From the NCBI GenBank assembly GCA_903887035.1, contig CAISOG010000219.1, forward strand, positions 1-7,591: a stretch of DNA of 7,591 nt. Direction: 5' to 3'. How positions within the stretch are numbered: position 1 is the first letter of the stretch; each line of letters starts with the position of its first letter. This document shows positions 6,020-7,591 of this stretch, piece after piece. A program made the translations under genes and the position numbers. Origin of the DNA: an uncultured Holosporaceae bacterium (lineage in GTDB: Bacteria; Pseudomonadota; Alphaproteobacteria; CAISOG01). The notes under the pieces are model-generated. The model saw nothing but the letters and a program-made list of their open reading frames with translations, had not been told where the DNA came from and searched no databases.

Positions 6020-7324
6020 ATGAGCAATGTCGTCGTTGTGGGCACCCAATGGGGGGATGAGGGTAAGGGTAAGATTGTCGATTGGGCCTGCAACCAGGCC
6101 GACGTTGTCGTTCGCTTTCATGGCGGCCATAACGCTGGCCACACTCTGGTCATTGATGGCGTAACCTATAAGCTGCATCTGTTGCCGTCGGGCATTGTGC
6201 GCCCCAACAAAATTAGCGTGATTGGCAGCGGGGTGGTGTTGGATCCCTGGGCATTGCTGAACGAAATGGCCACGGTGCGCGGCCAGGGGGTCAGCATCAC
6301 GCCCGACAGCCTGCTGATTGCCGATAACGCCCCCCTGATTCTGCCCTTTCATGCCGAGATTGACCGCGCGCGGGAGGGGGCACGGGAAAAGGGGCAGGGG
6401 CAGCCCGCAATCGGTACGACGGGGCGCGGCATTGGCCCCGCCTATGAGGATAAGATTGGGCGGCGGGCAATCCGCCTGTGCGATCTGGCGGAGCCAGACA
6501 GCCTGCGTCACAAATTGGACGATTTGATTTTTCACCACAACGCCCTGCGGCAGGGTTTTGGGGTGCAGCCGATTGCGTTGGAGCCGCTGTATCAGGAGCT
6601 GTTGGCGATCGCGCCCCAACTGTTGCCCCACGCTGTCCATTTGGGCAGCACCATGCAGCGTTTGCGTCAAGGCGGCGGCCGCATGTTGTTTGAGGGGGCG
6701 CAAGGGCTGTGGCTGGATGTGGAGCATGGCACCTATCCCTTTGTCACCTCCAGCCACACGATGCCGGCGGCGGCGGCGATTGGCGGCGGGGCAGGGTTGG
6801 GGCAGTTGGGCTTTACCCTGGGCATTACCAAAGCCTATACCACCCGCGTCGGCAATGGCCCCTTTCCATCCGAGCTGTTGGATGATGACGGCGAAAAGCT
6901 GGGGCAACGGGGTAAGGAGTTTGGCACGACCACCGGGCGCAAACGCCGTTGCGGCTGGTTCGATGCGGTGTTGGTGCGGCAATCGGTGGCGATGGGCGGT
7001 GTTAACGGATTGGCGCTGACCAAGCTGGACGTGTTGGACGATTTTGCCGAGATCAAGCTGTGCGTTGGCTATCAGCTGGATGGGCAGCCGCTAGACTACA
7101 TCCCCAGCTTGCCCAGCCAGCAAGCCCGCCTGCAACCGATTTATGAGGTGTTGGAGGGGTGGCAATCCAGCACGGAGGGGGCACGCAGTTGGAAAGACCT
7201 GCCCGCCCTGGCCATCAAATACATCCGTCGGATTGAGGAATTGGTGGGATGCCCCATCACCCTGGTCTCCACCTCACCCAAACGCGAAGACGTGATCCTG
7301 GTCAGCAACCCTTTTGGGGTGTAG
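6020..7324 (+). CDS. purA: Adenylosuccinate synthetase
   Basis: GTP-dependent ligase joining IMP and aspartate to adenylosuccinate, the first committed step to AMP, in the cytoplasm. The 434 residues match the usual length. The P-loop-like GTQWGDEGKGK (8-18) holds the catalytic Asp13; GGHNAGHT (35-42) gives Asn38 and the catalytic His41. IMP and neighbouring-subunit contacts are T134, R136 and R148 in GTTGRGIGPAYEDK...RR, Q228 in GAQG, and T243 in VTSS. The aspartate loop is TTTGRKRR (303-310) and the guanine-recognition motif is TKLD (334-337). ATG 6020 is supported by AGGAA. The stretch 229-260 is less typical: after GAQG come Leu-Trp where Thr-Leu is usual, SSHT replaces SSNT, and the Gly-rich GGAATGSG region reads AAAAIGGG. 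The C-terminal half closely resembles alphaproteobacterial PurA (RCGWFDAVLVRQS, KYIRRIEEL). All listed key residues are kept, so I expect an active enzyme. Confidence 0.97.
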   Translation: MSNVVVVGTQWGDEGKGKIVDWACNQADVVVRFHGGHNAGHTLVIDGVTYKLHLLPSGIVRPNKISVIGSGVVLDPWALLNEMATVRGQGVSITPDSLLIADNAPLILPFHAEIDRAREGAREKGQGQPAIGTTGRGIGPAYEDKIGRRAIRLCDLAEPDSLRHKLDDLIFHHNALRQGFGVQPIALEPLYQELLAIAPQLLPHAVHLGSTMQRLRQGGGRMLFEGAQGLWLDVEHGTYPFVTSSHTMPAAAAIGGGAGLGQLGFTLGITKAYTTRVGNGPFPSELLDDDGEKLGQRGKEFGTTTGRKRRCGWFDAVLVRQSVAMGGVNGLALTKLDVLDDFAEIKLCVGYQLDGQPLDYIPSLPSQQARLQPIYEVLEGWQSSTEGARSWKDLPALAIKYIRRIEELVGCPITLVSTSPKREDVILVSNPFGV

Positions 7325-7333
7325 GGCGGGGAG

Positions 7334-7350
7334 TTTTTGGCACAAAAAAA
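7334..7350 (+). terminator. Weak AT-only hairpin after purA
   Basis: TTTTTG (7334-7339) can pair with CAAAAA (7343-7348) over a three-base loop. It begins ten bases after the purA stop but has a single G-C pair and no following T-tract on the plus strand, so it is a poor rho-independent terminator. No better candidate lies between purA and the window end. Confidence 0.2.
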
Positions 7351-7452
7351 GGTTTAAACATAAAAATACAGAATATCATTACAAAAATATTGATCGTACC
7401 GCTGTATTGTTATAAGCTATCATTTAAAGCAATTTAATATGATGATAAACCA
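7341..7452. other. AT-rich intergenic region with A-tracts
   Basis: Only 27 of 112 bases are G or C (24 %), against GC-rich coding sequence on its left. A-runs at 7344-7350, 7362-7366 and 7383-7387 are spaced about 17 to 21 bases apart, near two helical turns, so the DNA may be curved. Imperfect dyads are TACAG (7367-7371) with CTGTA (7402-7406) and, inside it, AATAT (7372-7376) with ATATT (7387-7391). This looks like a promoter region with UP-like A-tracts for the gene starting near 7440-7453. Confidence 0.5.
7390..7416 (+). promoter_or_regulatory. Candidate sigma70-type promoter
   Basis: TTGATC (7390-7395) as -35 and TATAAG (7411-7416) as -10, with a 15-base spacer and an extended TG at 7408-7409 that can compensate for the short spacing. 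A-tracts lie upstream. It would transcribe the partial gene at the right edge. AT-rich DNA yields such matches by chance, so this is tentative. Confidence 0.35.
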
Positions 7453-7591
7453 ATGGCAGATTCAGCACAGCGCAGGGTTTTCCCTCCGAGAGCAGGTATT
7501 CGTGAACGCGGCTTTGCAACGCGGGTCACGGGGCGGTTGGATGACCGCAACAGCATTGTTTTGGCAGAGTTGTTGCAAGCCTGGCACTGCC
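7453..7591 (+). CDS. Start of an unidentified gene, cut by the right edge
   Basis: From ATG 7453 the frame stays open for 46 codons to the window end: a basic N-terminus (MADSAQRRVFPPRAGIRERG) followed by a likely amphipathic helix (SIVLAELLQAWH). No Shine-Dalgarno is visible. A second frame from ATG 7439 is also open to the edge (51 codons, four Trp and two adjacent Cys), and third-position GC does not separate the two. I favour 7453 because its product looks more like a normal soluble protein, with TTG-rich Leu usage as in the neighbouring genes. The RGFA...LL..W spacing recalls the N-terminus of DUF721/DciA-like proteins, but the visible part is too short to assign. Confidence 0.35.
   Translation, partial: MADSAQRRVFPPRAGIRERGFATRVTGRLDDRNSIVLAELLQAWHC

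Noticed and set aside
5975..6982. 335-codon open frame on the minus strand opposite purA
   Set aside because: Low-complexity Gln/Pro/Arg/Ala-rich product with no recognisable motif, fully antisense to a well-supported purA; typical by-product of GC-rich coding sequence.
7249..7437. 62-codon plus-strand frame leaving the end of purA
   Set aside because: Mostly inside purA in another frame, then runs into AT-rich intergenic DNA; no ribosome binding site or motif.

Overview
The window is a stretch of bacterial chromosome dominated by housekeeping genes, most likely from an alphaproteobacterium. The basis is the SerC subtype (the family typical of Alphaproteobacteria), the PurA C-terminal half (which reads like alphaproteobacterial PurA), and the closeness of serC, serA and purA, a linkage often seen in that class. 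Base composition is mixed: serC, serA and purA are GC-rich, lysS is visibly lower, and the last intergenic region is very AT-rich. No genus can be named from this sequence alone.

Layout, left to right. A class II lysyl-tRNA synthetase (lysS) is cut at its 5' end by the window edge and ends at 1496. A 41-base gap with a good ribosome binding site leads to serC (1538-2704). Two bases after the serC stop comes a PerM/AI-2E-type multi-pass membrane protein (2707-3753). That gene converges on a small membrane protein of unknown function on the minus strand (3894-4244). Between the two convergent stops is a palindrome-rich, CTAG-rich element (3750-3897) that also supplies a plausible terminator. 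A divergent intergenic region with a clean 28-base dyad (4261-4288) separates the small membrane gene from serA (4389-5978). purA follows after 41 bases (6020-7324). The window closes with a 24 % GC intergenic stretch carrying A-tracts and a promoter candidate, then the beginning of an unidentified gene running off the right edge.

Functionally, SerA and SerC catalyse the first two steps of the phosphorylated serine pathway (3-phosphoglycerate to 3-phosphohydroxypyruvate to O-phosphoserine). PurA commits IMP to AMP synthesis, and serine feeds purine synthesis through glycine and one-carbon units, which gives the linkage metabolic sense. The PerM-like protein and the small membrane protein sit between serC and serA and have no assigned substrate.

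I found no convincing new multi-gene system. The points most worth a second look are the palindromic element, the small membrane protein whose poly-lysine tail is written in a terminator T-tract, and unusual residues in the catalytic core of LysS. No tRNA, rRNA, CRISPR array, insertion sequence or integrase was seen.
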